Below are positions 18,856-27,986 of a stretch of 64,000 nucleotides of DNA, piece by piece. The notes under the pieces were generated by a model. It was not told the origin of the DNA and made no database searches. It saw only the letters and a list, made by a program, of their open reading frames with translations. The DNA comes from Gammaproteobacteria bacterium (GTDB lineage Bacteria > Pseudomonadota > Gammaproteobacteria > Burkholderiales > Sulfuricellaceae): contig JAHJGO010000017.1 of NCBI GenBank assembly GCA_018824405.1, positions 1-64,000 on the forward strand, given 5' to 3'. How positions within the stretch are numbered: the first letter of the stretch is position 1; every line of letters begins with the position of its first letter. The translations under genes and the position numbers were made by a program.

Positions 18856-19314
18856 ATGCCGAGATTGTTCATGTTATCCGCCATCGTGATGGCCTTGACC
18901 CTCACCGCCTGTAGCAACGAAGTTCAGGACACGCATCCGAATCAGCCCGTCACCAAGCGCAAGGCTATTTTCAAACAAATGCTCCGCACCCTGGAGCCGA
19001 TGGGAATGGTGGTGCGCGAACGCGAGGATTATGACCGTCAGACATTTCTCGGCGGCGCCCAGAAATTGAGGCAACTGGCGATGGAGCCCTGGATGCATTT
19101 CACTGCAGACAGCAATTACCCGCCCACACGTGCCAAACCCGATGTATGGCAAGAACCGGCCAAGTTCACCCAGGCCCAGAAAAAGCTGGAGGAATCAACA
19201 GAGAAACTGCTCAGAGCAGCCGAAAGTGGCAATATGGAACTCATCCGGCCTGCGCTCAACAGCGTTGAAGAAAGCTGCAAATCCTGCCACCAGCAATACC
19301 GGGGGAAGATTTAA
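18856..19314 (+). CDS. Lipoprotein monohaem cytochrome c (class II-like)
   Basis: The protein starts MPRLFMLSAIVMALTLTAC, a lipoprotein signal with a lipobox ending in cysteine 19, so it should be anchored on the outside of the inner membrane or on the outer membrane. The single haem motif CKSCH lies seven residues from the end, the arrangement of cytochrome c'/c-556-like helical bundles. The body is helical and charged. ATG 18856 has AGGAAAG upstream; longer frames start inside the FHA gene. It lies about 120 bp after the FHA gene, which is unusual company for a cytochrome. Confidence 0.8.
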   Translation: MPRLFMLSAIVMALTLTACSNEVQDTHPNQPVTKRKAIFKQMLRTLEPMGMVVREREDYDRQTFLGGAQKLRQLAMEPWMHFTADSNYPPTRAKPDVWQEPAKFTQAQKKLEESTEKLLRAAESGNMELIRPALNSVEESCKSCHQQYRGKI

Positions 19315-19326
19315 CCCGGCTAATTC

Positions 19327-19842
19327 TTACCGTTTTTTTTTGCCAGCTGCTTCAGCTTGCACCTCGCGGAATACCGGCCCCCATATTGGGTGGCCGACCT
19401 CACTGGCACTTAGTTCGAACCTGGAGTTGAGCGCCAACACTTTCTTGAATGCCCCTCGACACGCCAGTTTCTCGCCCGAAACACAGTAAATAAAGGCCAG
19501 AAACTTGTGTGCGGTGATCTGATCACCAACCGATAGCGAACCATCGCCCAAAGCATTCTGCAAATGACCGGCTGCGGTTTTGTATTGACCATCCTCATAA
19601 CTTCGAATTCCCAGATTCAATTCCTGCTCGGCCTTGCGTACGGCGGCTGGCGTGGATTTATCAGCAGGTTCTTCGATTTTCTTCTGGGTGGGCAAGGGTT
19701 TATCGGCAGGCTCTTCAGTTTTTTTCTGAACCGGCGCCTCATCCTGAATAAAGGGGAATTTTTTAAAGCTGGAGTTACTGCACGCACTGGTAAGCAGCAA
19801 CACTGCCAGCAAGGCAAGAAAAGTCAGAATGGATTTCGGCAT
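19327..19842 (-). CDS. TssQ-like type VI secretion-associated lipoprotein
   Basis: MPKSILTFLALLAVLLLTSAC gives a lipoprotein signal. A low-complexity linker with repeated KKxEEPADK follows. The C-terminal half has a TPR-like helical region ending in ASEVGHPIWGPVFREVQ, which I recognise as the TssQ family of lipoproteins linked to type VI secretion regulation. I start at MPKS (19842); an upstream in-frame ATG would hide the signal peptide. It begins four bases after the kinase stop, so the two are co-transcribed. No secretion machinery lies nearby. Confidence 0.7.
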   Translation of the reverse strand: MPKSILTFLALLAVLLLTSACSNSSFKKFPFIQDEAPVQKKTEEPADKPLPTQKKIEEPADKSTPAAVRKAEQELNLGIRSYEDGQYKTAAGHLQNALGDGSLSVGDQITAHKFLAFIYCVSGEKLACRGAFKKVLALNSRFELSASEVGHPIWGPVFREVQAEAAGKKKR

Positions 19843-19846
19843 GAAT

Positions 19847-21181
19847 TTATTTGAATTTGTGTTTGATTTTTTGGGTTGCTTCAGATTCGACATCAAGCAC
19901 TTGAGAATAAGTCGTGAAGCCTGGGTTTCGAATTTCAATTATGTGCTTGCCAACCGGCAGTTTCAACTCGTTCAGCGGCGGAGAAACGCCTTCGCGCTTC
20001 CCATCCACAAAAATCTCTCCCCAGGGAGTCACCGCCAAGGCGACTGTTCCCTGCGGCGTGGAAAGGATCGACAGTAAAGGTGCGTCAGGCTTTTCGGACT
20101 CTACCTCAAGATTTGCATTCACACCTGGAGTTTGGTCCTGAAGCGCTGGTTTTTCGCTGCTCAGGAGAAAAAACCCCAGCACCAGAAAAATCGCACCGAC
20201 AGCCAGAACAAGTGGACGCTTCCACCATGGACGCACAAATTCAGAACTGGGCGACACACCGGCAGCCATCAGCAAAGTCTGTTCGTCAAGTGAGCGAGGT
20301 TTGCTGCGGCGCTCCAGGGTACGTGGTTTCCCATCGGATCCCGCATGGAAATTCAAAGGCGTGTGCAATGTCCGGTTATTACGTAAATCCTCCGCCATCT
20401 CGGCAGCATTCTGATAACGGTCATCCGGATGTTTGGCCAAAGCCTTGGCGACTATGTAATTAAAGACTTCCGGCAAATCAGGCTTGAGCGTCACCGGAGC
20501 CACCGGCATTTCATTGAGGATGCGATACATGATGACGCTGATGTTTTCTCCGCTGAACGGCGGCTTTCCCGTCAGCATTTCATACAGCATTACCCCTAGT
20601 GAAAAAATATCAGAGCGGCTATCCACATCCTGTCCAACAACCTGCTCGGGCGACATGTATTTGGGCGACCCCAGCACCATACCCGCCATGGTACGGGAAG
20701 ACGAAGGGATCAGCGCAATACCGAAATCAGTGATCTTCGCCACCCCATTTTTCAGGATCATGATGTTGGAAGGCTTGATATCACGGTGGACCACGCCATG
20801 CTCGTGCGCAAATGCCAGGCCATCAGCAACCTGACTGGCAATTTCTACGATTCGGTCGAGGTCAAGTTGCGCGCCGCCATCCATGATATCGCGCAACTCC
20901 ACGCCTTCCAGAAACTCCATCGCCATATAGGCAATATGGTCTGTATTCCCCACGTCATGAACAGTGACGATATTGGGGTGATTGAGGCGTCCGGCCGAAC
21001 TCGCCTCGCGGTAGAAGCGTTGCTCGAATTCCTCGAATTCATCCTTGGACAGTTCCAGACTGATGGTCTTGATCGCAACCGTCCGCTCCAGCAAAGGATC
21101 CAAAGCGCGGTAAACCACACCCATCGCACCCTGCCCGATTTCGGAGACAATTTCGTAACGGCCTATTTTTTGCTTGATCAT
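19847..21181 (-). CDS. Membrane Ser/Thr protein kinase with C-terminal PEGA domain
   Basis: An N-terminal Hanks-type kinase (residues ~1-265) has the glycine loop GQGAMGVVYRA, VAIKTI, the catalytic loop HRDIKPSNIMI, DFGIALI and the SPEQVVGQ segment. A single membrane segment (LVLAVGAIFLVLGFFLL) lies near residue 330. The outer part ends in a PEGA-type domain (WGEIFVDGKREGVSPP). This is the PpkA/PknB-like plan. It is divergent from the second PP2C gene, with 165 bp between them, and the two PP2C enzymes are its likely antagonists. Confidence 0.93.
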   Translation of the reverse strand: MIKQKIGRYEIVSEIGQGAMGVVYRALDPLLERTVAIKTISLELSKDEFEEFEQRFYREASSAGRLNHPNIVTVHDVGNTDHIAYMAMEFLEGVELRDIMDGGAQLDLDRIVEIASQVADGLAFAHEHGVVHRDIKPSNIMILKNGVAKITDFGIALIPSSSRTMAGMVLGSPKYMSPEQVVGQDVDSRSDIFSLGVMLYEMLTGKPPFSGENISVIMYRILNEMPVAPVTLKPDLPEVFNYIVAKALAKHPDDRYQNAAEMAEDLRNNRTLHTPLNFHAGSDGKPRTLERRSKPRSLDEQTLLMAAGVSPSSEFVRPWWKRPLVLAVGAIFLVLGFFLLSSEKPALQDQTPGVNANLEVESEKPDAPLLSILSTPQGTVALAVTPWGEIFVDGKREGVSPPLNELKLPVGKHIIEIRNPGFTTYSQVLDVESEATQKIKHKFK

Positions 21182-21346
21182 GGAACAGGATTATAAGGTG
21201 TGGGTAAATTTTGGGCAGATATTCTGGATAACATTTAATGTTTCGGGCATCAATCCCGCCTTGCATCTTAGAGGATTGGAATGCGAGAATGCGGCGTGTA
21301 GAAAAAATAATAACAGGCAACCGCCATATTAGGGGAACAAACAAAA

Positions 21347-22159
21347 ATGTCCGTGCGCAGTGCTCTGGAAATCTCAACCATTACCGATACAGGTGTTGTC
21401 CGCTCGTTCAACGAGGACACCATTGCTACCGAACCCGATCTGGGCCTGGCCTTGGTGGCAGACGGCATGGGTGGATACAAGGCAGGAGACGTGGCTAGCG
21501 GCATGGCGGCCTCGATCATGATGATGGAACTCAAGCGCCAGCTGCGCGAAACTTCTCCCACCGCAAGCCGCATTGCAGAAATGCTGGAATTTTCCGTTGG
21601 CAGGGCCAATCGCGCAATTCATCAAGCGGCTCAGGCCAGCCCACAGCACCACGGCATGGGCACCACACTGGTTGCAGTTGTATTCCATGACAATCGACTG
21701 CATTTTGCTCATATCGGCGACTCGCGCCTCTACCGTCTTCGCCAAGGCAAGCTTCAGGTGCTTACACAAGACCATTCCATTCTTCATGAGCAGGTCGCTC
21801 TCGGTCTGATTTCCAATGATGACGCCAAAATCTCCCATAACCGCAATCTGGTGACTCGCGCCCTGGGTGTCGAAGCTCAGAGCGAATGCGAGGTGCAGGC
21901 TCTGGCCGTCGAGGTTGGCGACATCTATCTGTTGTGTTCGGACGGCCTGAACGACATGGTGGACGACGTCAACATCGAACTTGCCCTGAATTCGCTGCAA
22001 GCCAACCTGCCGCTTACAGTAAAACAGCTGGTGATGATGGCCAACGACAACGGCGGACACGACAATGTTTCCGCAATTCTGATTAAAGTGCATGAGTCCT
22101 TCCCTGCTATTGAGCAAAGCCCGGGACTGTTTGGCAGGCTCTTCGGCTGGCTGAAATAA
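21347..22159 (+). CDS. PP2C-family Ser/Thr protein phosphatase, second copy
   Basis: The motifs are the same as in the first copy: RSFNEDT, ADGMGGYKAGD, GMGTTLVAV, AHIGDSRLYRL, CSDGLNDMVDD and DNVSAILI. Length is 270 residues. AGGGGA precedes the ATG by ten bases. It is divergent from the kinase gene and nine bases upstream of an FHA gene. Its similarity in order and motif spacing to 17212-17982 points to duplication of a phosphatase-FHA cassette. Confidence 0.93.
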   Translation: MSVRSALEISTITDTGVVRSFNEDTIATEPDLGLALVADGMGGYKAGDVASGMAASIMMMELKRQLRETSPTASRIAEMLEFSVGRANRAIHQAAQASPQHHGMGTTLVAVVFHDNRLHFAHIGDSRLYRLRQGKLQVLTQDHSILHEQVALGLISNDDAKISHNRNLVTRALGVEAQSECEVQALAVEVGDIYLLCSDGLNDMVDDVNIELALNSLQANLPLTVKQLVMMANDNGGHDNVSAILIKVHESFPAIEQSPGLFGRLFGWLK

Positions 22160-22171
22160 CAGGAGAAAATG

Positions 22172-22879
22172 ATGGCAAAACTGGTTTTAAGCCTGGATGG
22201 CGAAGTACTCGGGTATCATTTTCTCGAAAAAGCGAGCTTTGGAATCGGTCGCAAACCAGAGAACGAAATGCAGATCGACGATTCGTCCGTCAGCAAGGAA
22301 CACGCTGTCATTCTCACCGTGGGCAATGATCAGATACTGGAAGACCTGGGCAGCACCAACGGCACGCTGGTGAATGGGGTCAAGATCAAGAAACACATCC
22401 TGCAGAACAACGATGTGATCGACATCGGTCGCTATCAGCTCAGGTATATCAACCAGAAGGCAAAACCCGGTGTGGATTCTGACCGCACCATCATGATGAT
22501 GCCGGTGATGAGCCAGAGGCACAGAGAAGAAAAATCAGAAAGCCCGGCACAGACAGCAACCCTTCCAGATACGGCAGTTTCGGTGGCACGTGTAGCTAAT
22601 GACATTTTTCCGCTGGGGGGGATCAAAGGGCTGCAGGGCCCCCTTGCAGGTCAGACGCTGGAATTAAGCCGCCCCCTTGCAACTTTTGGCAAGGCAGGCG
22701 TCCAGGTGGCCGTCATCAACCGTCGTCCGCACGGCTATTCCATCACGCGGGTGGAAGGCAAAAAGCCACCGCTGGTCAATGGCCTGGCAATCGGCGAGGA
22801 AGCGCAACTGCTGCAGGATGAAGATCAAATCGAAGTGGGCGGAGAAATTCTGCGTTTTTTTCTGAAACAGACCGCTTAA
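22172..22879 (+). CDS. FHA-domain phosphothreonine-binding protein, second copy
   Basis: The N-terminal FHA domain shows FGIGRKPENEMQIDDSSVSKEHAVI and STNGTLVNG. The C-terminal part repeats the degenerate FHA-like fold (LAGQTLELSRPLATFGKAG), as in the first copy. Two ATGs lie side by side (22169, 22172); I use the second, which aligns with MSKLVL of the first copy and has AGGAG seven bases upstream. Its stop overlaps the stop of the convergent SDR gene by three bases (shared TTAA). Confidence 0.88.
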   Translation: MAKLVLSLDGEVLGYHFLEKASFGIGRKPENEMQIDDSSVSKEHAVILTVGNDQILEDLGSTNGTLVNGVKIKKHILQNNDVIDIGRYQLRYINQKAKPGVDSDRTIMMMPVMSQRHREEKSESPAQTATLPDTAVSVARVANDIFPLGGIKGLQGPLAGQTLELSRPLATFGKAGVQVAVINRRPHGYSITRVEGKKPPLVNGLAIGEEAQLLQDEDQIEVGGEILRFFLKQTA

Positions 22880-23613
22880 CACTCGATAATCTGGCCGCTC
22901 ACGCCGCGGCTATCGCCGCCCATCAGATACAAATATTGCGGCATCAGGCTTTCCGGCAAGGGCATTGACTCCACGAGCTCGCCCGGATGCGTCCTGACGC
23001 GCTGAGTCGACTGCACCGGGCCGGGAACGATTCCATTGATGCGCAGATTGGGATGCAGTTCCAGTTCCTGCGCCCACATTTTTACCAGTACCTCGCCGGC
23101 AGCCTTGGATACGGCGAAGCTGCCCCAGTACGCTGCCGGAACATGGCCGTGCGTTTCCGAAGTCATGATAATGGAGGCATCCGGCGATGCCTTGAGCAAA
23201 GGCAGACAGGCGCGTGTCAGGGCAAAAGGCGCCATCAGATTGACGCGCAACGAGACCTGCCACTGTTCAAGGGTATGTTCCTCCAGACTGCGCAAGCTTG
23301 CGAAGTGCGAAGCATTGTGCAGAATGCCATCCAGGCGGGCGAACTGGCGCCGGATACCCGTCGCGAGCGCTTCAAAATCCCTGTCCTCTGCGCTGTACAG
23401 ATCGAGAGGGAAAATGGCCGCCTGAGGGAAGCCTGCAGCCTCGATTTCATCATAGACTGCCTCGAGCTTCTCCACCTTGCGCCCGTGCAGAATGACTGTC
23501 GCGCCACGGGAAGCAAAAGTCAGCGCTGCCGTGCGACCGATGCTCTGGCCCGCGCCAGTCACCAGAATCACCCGATCCTGGAGCAGATTTTGTGGCGCCT
23601 GATAGTTTTTCAT
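22876..23613 (-). CDS. Short-chain dehydrogenase/reductase with altered active site
   Basis: This Rossmann-fold protein of 245 residues is closest in outline to the YciK group. The cofactor loop reads TGAGQSIGR, where the family usually has TGxxxGIG. HNAS corresponds to NNAG. The active-site strand reads YWGSFAVSK, so the position of the catalytic tyrosine (YxxxK) holds phenylalanine, while serine (IIMTSE) and lysine remain. The enzyme may be inactive, use a different proton relay, or act as a binding protein. It is convergent with the FHA gene and upstream of amt on the same strand. Confidence 0.85.
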   Translation of the reverse strand: MKNYQAPQNLLQDRVILVTGAGQSIGRTAALTFASRGATVILHGRKVEKLEAVYDEIEAAGFPQAAIFPLDLYSAEDRDFEALATGIRRQFARLDGILHNASHFASLRSLEEHTLEQWQVSLRVNLMAPFALTRACLPLLKASPDASIIMTSETHGHVPAAYWGSFAVSKAAGEVLVKMWAQELELHPNLRINGIVPGPVQSTQRVRTHPGELVESMPLPESLMPQYLYLMGGDSRGVSGQIIEC

Positions 23614-23670
23614 GGGAATCCGTAAACGTAAAATCGAATTTTCGGATTATAACGGATATCCCTGTCCTGC

Positions 23671-24867
23671 TTAAACCTCACCCTCTGGCGTTGCCGAAAT
23701 TTTATGTATGGAAAGGTCGGCGCCATTGAATTCCTCTTCTGCATCCAGACGAATACCAACGAATTTCTTGAGCAACCCATACACGGCAAAGCCACCTGCC
23801 AGGGCAATAGATATGCCAAGCACGGTGCCGATCAACTGGGAAGCGAAGCTCACGCCACCCAGCCCGCCCAGCGCCTGAAGCCCGAAAATTCCAGCAGCAA
23901 CACCGCCCCAGGCCCCACACAAACCGTGCAGCGGCCATACACCCAGCACATCATCGATTTTCCATTTATTCTGCGTTTGCATGAACATCCAAACGAACAG
24001 CGCCCCGGCCACCAGACCGGTTGCCAGAGCACCCAAAGGGTGCATCAGGTCGGAGCCCGCACATACCGCCACCAGACCGGCCAAAGGGCCGTTATGTACG
24101 AAACCGGGGTCGTTCTTGCCCACGACTAGCGCAGCGAGGGTTCCACCCACCATGGCCATCAGCGAATTCACCGCAACCAGACCACTGATGGCGGAGAGGG
24201 TTTGCGCCGACATGACATTAAAACCGAACCAGCCCACGGTCAGAATCCATGCACCCAGGGCAAGAAAGGGAATACTTGAAGGAGGATGGGCAGCCATCAA
24301 ACCATCCTTGCTGTAACGACCACGCCGAGCACCCAGCAGCAACACCGCTGGCAGAGCGAGCCACCCCCCCATCGCATGCACCACCACGGAACCGGCAAAG
24401 TCATGGAATTCAGCGCCAAAAGCCACCTTCAGCCAGTCCTGCACGCCATAGTGATGATTCCATACAATGCCCTCAAAAAAAGGATAGATAAAACCCACCA
24501 GGATAAAAGTCGCTGCCAGCTGGGGATTGAAGCGGGCGCGTTCGGCGATGCCGCCGGAGATGATGGCCGGAATGGCGGCTGCAAAAGTCAGCAAGAAAAA
24601 GAACTTGACCAGCTCATAACCACTTTTTTGCACCAGCACTTCCGCGCCGGAAAAGAAATTCACGCCATAGGCAATGCTGAAACCGATGAAGAAATAGGCG
24701 ATGGTTGAAATTGCAAAGTCAGTCAGGATTTTCACCAGCGCATTTACCTGGTTTTTCTTGCGCACCGTACCCAGCTCAAGGAAAGCAAACCCGGCGTGCA
24801 TGGCCAACACCATGATTGCGCCGAGCAGAATGAACAGTACGTCACCACCCGTATTCAGATTTCCCAT
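23671..24867 (-). CDS. amt: Ammonium transporter Amt
   Basis: Amt conducts ammonia/ammonium as a trimer in the inner membrane. About eleven membrane segments are visible, with the family signatures DFAGSVVVHAMGGWLAL and GGIAERARF. The pore histidines are in VVVHAMGG and PLHGLCGAWGG. The start ATG 24867 has GGAG at a good distance. The C-terminal tail that meets PII proteins is present. No glnK gene lies next to it in the window, unlike the common glnK-amtB pair. Confidence 0.95.
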   Translation of the reverse strand: MGNLNTGGDVLFILLGAIMVLAMHAGFAFLELGTVRKKNQVNALVKILTDFAISTIAYFFIGFSIAYGVNFFSGAEVLVQKSGYELVKFFFLLTFAAAIPAIISGGIAERARFNPQLAATFILVGFIYPFFEGIVWNHHYGVQDWLKVAFGAEFHDFAGSVVVHAMGGWLALPAVLLLGARRGRYSKDGLMAAHPPSSIPFLALGAWILTVGWFGFNVMSAQTLSAISGLVAVNSLMAMVGGTLAALVVGKNDPGFVHNGPLAGLVAVCAGSDLMHPLGALATGLVAGALFVWMFMQTQNKWKIDDVLGVWPLHGLCGAWGGVAAGIFGLQALGGLGGVSFASQLIGTVLGISIALAGGFAVYGLLKKFVGIRLDAEEEFNGADLSIHKISATPEGEV

Positions 24868-24901
24868 CGAATTTCTCCACAATTTTTATCCGTGCAAATA
24901 A

Positions 24902-24917
24902 AGCACAAATTGTTCCC
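24902..24917 (-). promoter_or_regulatory. Candidate sigma54 promoter of amt
   Basis: On the minus strand GGGAACAATTTGTGCT carries GG and GC spaced by ten bases, the invariant -24/-12 pattern of RpoN promoters, and agrees with about eight of eleven consensus positions. The start of transcription would fall about 20-25 bases before the amt ATG. Support comes from the upstream NtrC-like site. Confidence 0.4.
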
Positions 24918-24979
24918 AATTAAATTGTGGTTGATTCCATGAGGTTTTTTTCTCTATTTAAAAGAACAACAGCGCGATT

Positions 24980-24996
24980 TGCACCAATAAAGTGCA
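24980..24996. promoter_or_regulatory. NtrC-type binding site upstream of amt
   Basis: TGCACC-N5-AGTGCA matches the NtrC consensus TGCACC-N5-GGTGCA in 11 of 12 positions. It lies about 75 bp upstream of the candidate sigma54 promoter and about 110 bp from the amt start, a normal distance for an enhancer site. It could also affect the divergent gene at 25071. Confidence 0.5.
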
Positions 24997-25070
24997 TCAG
25001 GATAAATTACGCACCACAACGAGTCATAGCCTATCTTGTCAATTCTGCATCCCTTCGCCATACTTCACAA

Positions 25071-25844
25071 ATGCTAAAATTTATAGTCGCGCTGTATCTC
25101 ACCTTTTTTACCCTGTCCGCTCCAGCTGCCGATCTGGCACGCGAAAAACGACTTGCGGATGAAATCGTGGATATGATTATCGAGGGAGAACCCGTCTGGC
25201 TTAATGCCAGCAACCATTCATTTCTCTCCATCTTTACTCCAACCACCCAGCGCCACCCGCGTGGCGCGGCCATCATCCTGCATGGTCGCGGCATGCACCC
25301 GGACTGGGCTGATGTGGTAGCCCCCCTGCGCACCGGACTGCCGGCCAGCGGATGGCATACCCTGTCGCTACAGATGCCGGTGCTGGAAAAGGATGTCAAG
25401 TATAACGACTACGTTCCACTGTTTGCAGAAGCAGGGCCACGTATCGACGCTGCCATTGCCTATCTGCGCGACACCGGGGTCAAGCATATTGTGCTTGCCG
25501 CCCATAGCTGCGGCGCACACATGGCCATGCACTGGGTGGCACGCCAGGGCGACAAAGATATCAATGCCTATATTGGCATCGGCATGGGTGCAACTGATTT
25601 TGGCCAGCCGATGATAGAACCTTTCCCGCTGGCGAAAATGCATGTTCCGGTGCTGGACGTGTATGGCAGCGCCGAATACCCGCAGGTGCTGAACATGGCC
25701 CCGGAACGGCTCGCAGCCATGCGTAAGGCCGGCAACCCACAATCACGGCAAATTGTAGTTCCTGGCGCCGATCATTACTTCCACGAGCGCAATGGTGAAC
25801 TGGTCAAGGTCGTCACCGAGTGGCTCGATCAACTCAAACTCTAA
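25071..25844 (+). CDS. Secreted DUF3530 alpha/beta-hydrolase-like protein
   Basis: The protein of 257 residues has a signal peptide ([20 protein letters not shown]). The body has an alpha/beta-hydrolase look: [15 protein letters not shown] near residue 65, a nucleophile-elbow-like [10 protein letters not shown], and a late histidine in PGADHYFHE. This fits DUF3530. I start at ATG 25071, which sits directly at the signal peptide, although no good ribosome site is seen; a frame open from 24927 is less likely. Substrate is unknown. It is eight bases upstream of pyrD. Confidence 0.75.
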   Translation: MLKFIVALYLTFFTLSAPAADLAREKRLADEIVDMIIEGEPVWLNASNHSFLSIFTPTTQRHPRGAAIILHGRGMHPDWADVVAPLRTGLPASGWHTLSLQMPVLEKDVKYNDYVPLFAEAGPRIDAAIAYLRDTGVKHIVLAAHSCGAHMAMHWVARQGDKDINAYIGIGMGATDFGQPMIEPFPLAKMHVPVLDVYGSAEYPQVLNMAPERLAAMRKAGNPQSRQIVVPGADHYFHERNGELVKVVTEWLDQLKL

Positions 25845-25852
25845 GAAATCGC

Positions 25853-26863
25853 ATGCTCTATTCCCTGATCCGATCCGTGTTCTTCAGCATGGACGCCGAA
25901 TCCGCCCATCATCTTGGCATGCAGGGCATGAAGACGGCCCAGCGCCTTGGACTACTCGGCCTGCTGGCTCACACGGTTCCCGACAAACCCCGCAACGTGA
26001 TGGGCATCGACTTTCCCAACCCCGTCGGACTGGCTGCCGGTCTGGACAAGAACGGCGACTACATCGACGCGCTGGCAGCGCTGGGCTTCGGTTTCCTTGA
26101 AATCGGCACCATCACCCCTCGCCCCCAGCCCGGCAATCCCAAACCGCGCCTGTTCCGCATCCCGGAGGCGAATGCGATCATCAACCGCATGGGCTTCAAC
26201 AACGACGGCGTGGACAAGCTGATCGAGAACGTCAGAAAAGCAAAATATAGCGGCATTCTCGGCATCAACATCGGCAAGAACTTCGACACGCCGATCGAGA
26301 ACGCGGCAGACGACTATCTCACCTGCCTGCGCAAGGTCTATCCCCACGCCAGCTACGTCACGGTCAACATTTCCTCACCCAATACCAAGAACCTGCGCCA
26401 GTTGCAGCAATCGAGCGAGCTCGAAGCCCTGCTCGATGCGCTCAAGAACGAACAGGGAAAACTGGCCCAGCAACATGGCAGACACGTTCCCCTGGCACTG
26501 AAAATCGCGCCCGACCTGGAAACGGAGCAGATCATCGAAATTGCCGACCTGCTGCTGAAATATCAGATCGAGGGCGTAATCGCCACCAACACCACGCTAG
26601 CCCGAGAAGGCGTGGCCGGATTGCCTCACGGCGAAGAAGCTGGCGGTCTTTCCGGGGCGCCGGTACGGCTCCGATCCACCAGTGTGGTGAAGCAACTCAG
26701 CCTGGCGCTTGACGGGAAAATCCCCATCATCGGCGTGGGCGGCATTATGAGTGGACTGGATGCGAAGGAAAAAATCCTTGCCGGCGCCAGCCTGGTGCAG
26801 TTCTACAGCGGCTTCATCTATCGCGGCCCGGCACTGATCAAAGAGGCTTGCGAGGAGATTTGA
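25853..26863 (+). CDS. pyrD: Dihydroorotate dehydrogenase (quinone), class 2
   Basis: PyrD oxidises dihydroorotate to orotate with FMN and passes electrons to quinone at the inner membrane. An N-terminal membrane-associating helix ([19 protein letters not shown]) marks class 2. FMN and active-site segments include [21 protein letters not shown], the base-bearing [11 protein letters not shown] and [10 protein letters not shown]. At 336 residues it has the usual length. The start is ATG 25853. The stop is one base away from the ald start. Confidence 0.96.
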   Translation: MLYSLIRSVFFSMDAESAHHLGMQGMKTAQRLGLLGLLAHTVPDKPRNVMGIDFPNPVGLAAGLDKNGDYIDALAALGFGFLEIGTITPRPQPGNPKPRLFRIPEANAIINRMGFNNDGVDKLIENVRKAKYSGILGINIGKNFDTPIENAADDYLTCLRKVYPHASYVTVNISSPNTKNLRQLQQSSELEALLDALKNEQGKLAQQHGRHVPLALKIAPDLETEQIIEIADLLLKYQIEGVIATNTTLAREGVAGLPHGEEAGGLSGAPVRLRSTSVVKQLSLALDGKIPIIGVGGIMSGLDAKEKILAGASLVQFYSGFIYRGPALIKEACEEI

Positions 26864-26864
26864 A

Positions 26865-27974
26865 GTGATCATCGGCGTCCCCAGGGAAATCAAGGATCAT
26901 GAATTCCGTGTCGGACTGACCCCGACAGGCGTTCGCGCCCTGGTCACTGCCGGCCATGAGGTACGGGTGGAAGCCCGCGCGGGTGCTGCCATCGGCTATG
27001 GCGATGAGCGCTATTCCGCTGCCGGCGCGCAGGTGGTGGCGACCGCGGCGGATGCCTTCGCCTGCCCCATGGTGATCAAGGTCAAGGAGCCGCAGTCCGC
27101 CGAAATCGGGATGTTGCAGGAAGGCCAGATCCTCTTCACCTACCTGCACCTTGCCGCCAATGCCGAACTGACGCGCCAGCTGGTGGAACGCAAGATCATC
27201 GGCATCGCCTACGAAACCGTCACCGATACACAGGGCCGCCTGCCCCTGCTCACCCCGATGTCCGAAGTCGCAGGCCGAGTCGCGATTCAGGCGGGCGCGA
27301 CCAGCCTGCAGATGAATCACGGCGGCAGTGGCGTGCTGCTGGGTGGGGTACCTGGCGTCATGCCGGGGAAAGTGGTAATTCTCGGGGCCGGATCGGTCGG
27401 AACCGAAGCCGCAAAAATGGCGCTGGGACTGGGCGCGGATGTCACGATCATGGACATCAACCTGAATCGCCTGCGCTACCTGGACGATGTGTTCGGCGGG
27501 CGTCTCAAGACCTGTTTCTCACAGACGGGCGCCATCGAAAAAATGGTTGCGGATGCCGATCTGGTGGTCGGCTCGGTGCTGATCCCCGGCAAGCGCGCAC
27601 CCAGGCTGATCAGCCGTGACATGGTCAGCAGTATGCGCCCCGGCTCAGTGCTGGTGGATGTCTGCATCGACCAGGGCGGCTGCGCCGAAACCTCGCATCC
27701 GACCACCCATTCCCATCCTACCTATATTGAAGAAAACGTGGTGCACTACTGCGTCACCAACATGCCTGCCGCCTGTGCGCGCACCTCAACCCAGGCGCTC
27801 ACCCATGCCACCCTGCCCTATGCGCTGAAAATTGCCAGTCTTGGCTATCGGGAAGCCCTGCGGCAGGATGCCGGATTGCTGGACGGACTGAACCTGCATC
27901 TCGGGCAGGTAACGCATCCCAGCGTGGCAGCGGATCTGGGTTATGGCCACATGCCGGCACTGGAAGTTATCTAG
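26865..27974 (+). CDS. ald: Alanine dehydrogenase
   Basis: The 369-residue enzyme interconverts L-alanine and pyruvate plus ammonia with NAD. N-terminal MIIGVPREIKDHEFRVGLTP and the lysine in MVIKVKEPQ are the substrate site; the Rossmann loop is VILGAGSVGTEAAKMALGLGADV. The catalytic aspartate is in DVCIDQGGC. The start is GTG with GAGGA upstream overlapping the pyrD end. Ammonium uptake by the nearby Amt would supply this reaction in the reductive direction. Confidence 0.95.
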   Translation: MIIGVPREIKDHEFRVGLTPTGVRALVTAGHEVRVEARAGAAIGYGDERYSAAGAQVVATAADAFACPMVIKVKEPQSAEIGMLQEGQILFTYLHLAANAELTRQLVERKIIGIAYETVTDTQGRLPLLTPMSEVAGRVAIQAGATSLQMNHGGSGVLLGGVPGVMPGKVVILGAGSVGTEAAKMALGLGADVTIMDINLNRLRYLDDVFGGRLKTCFSQTGAIEKMVADADLVVGSVLIPGKRAPRLISRDMVSSMRPGSVLVDVCIDQGGCAETSHPTTHSHPTYIEENVVHYCVTNMPAACARTSTQALTHATLPYALKIASLGYREALRQDAGLLDGLNLHLGQVTHPSVAADLGYGHMPALEVI

Positions 27975-27986
27975 CAGCCTGAATCA

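Noticed and set aside
17212-22879. A full type VI secretion locus
   Set aside because: Only regulators (kinase, PP2C, FHA, TssQ-like) are present; no sheath, baseplate, membrane or spike genes were seen.
24892-24908. Alternative sigma54 element with TTTGCAC before amt
   Set aside because: It lacks the invariant GG at the -24 position; the element at 24902-24917 fits better.
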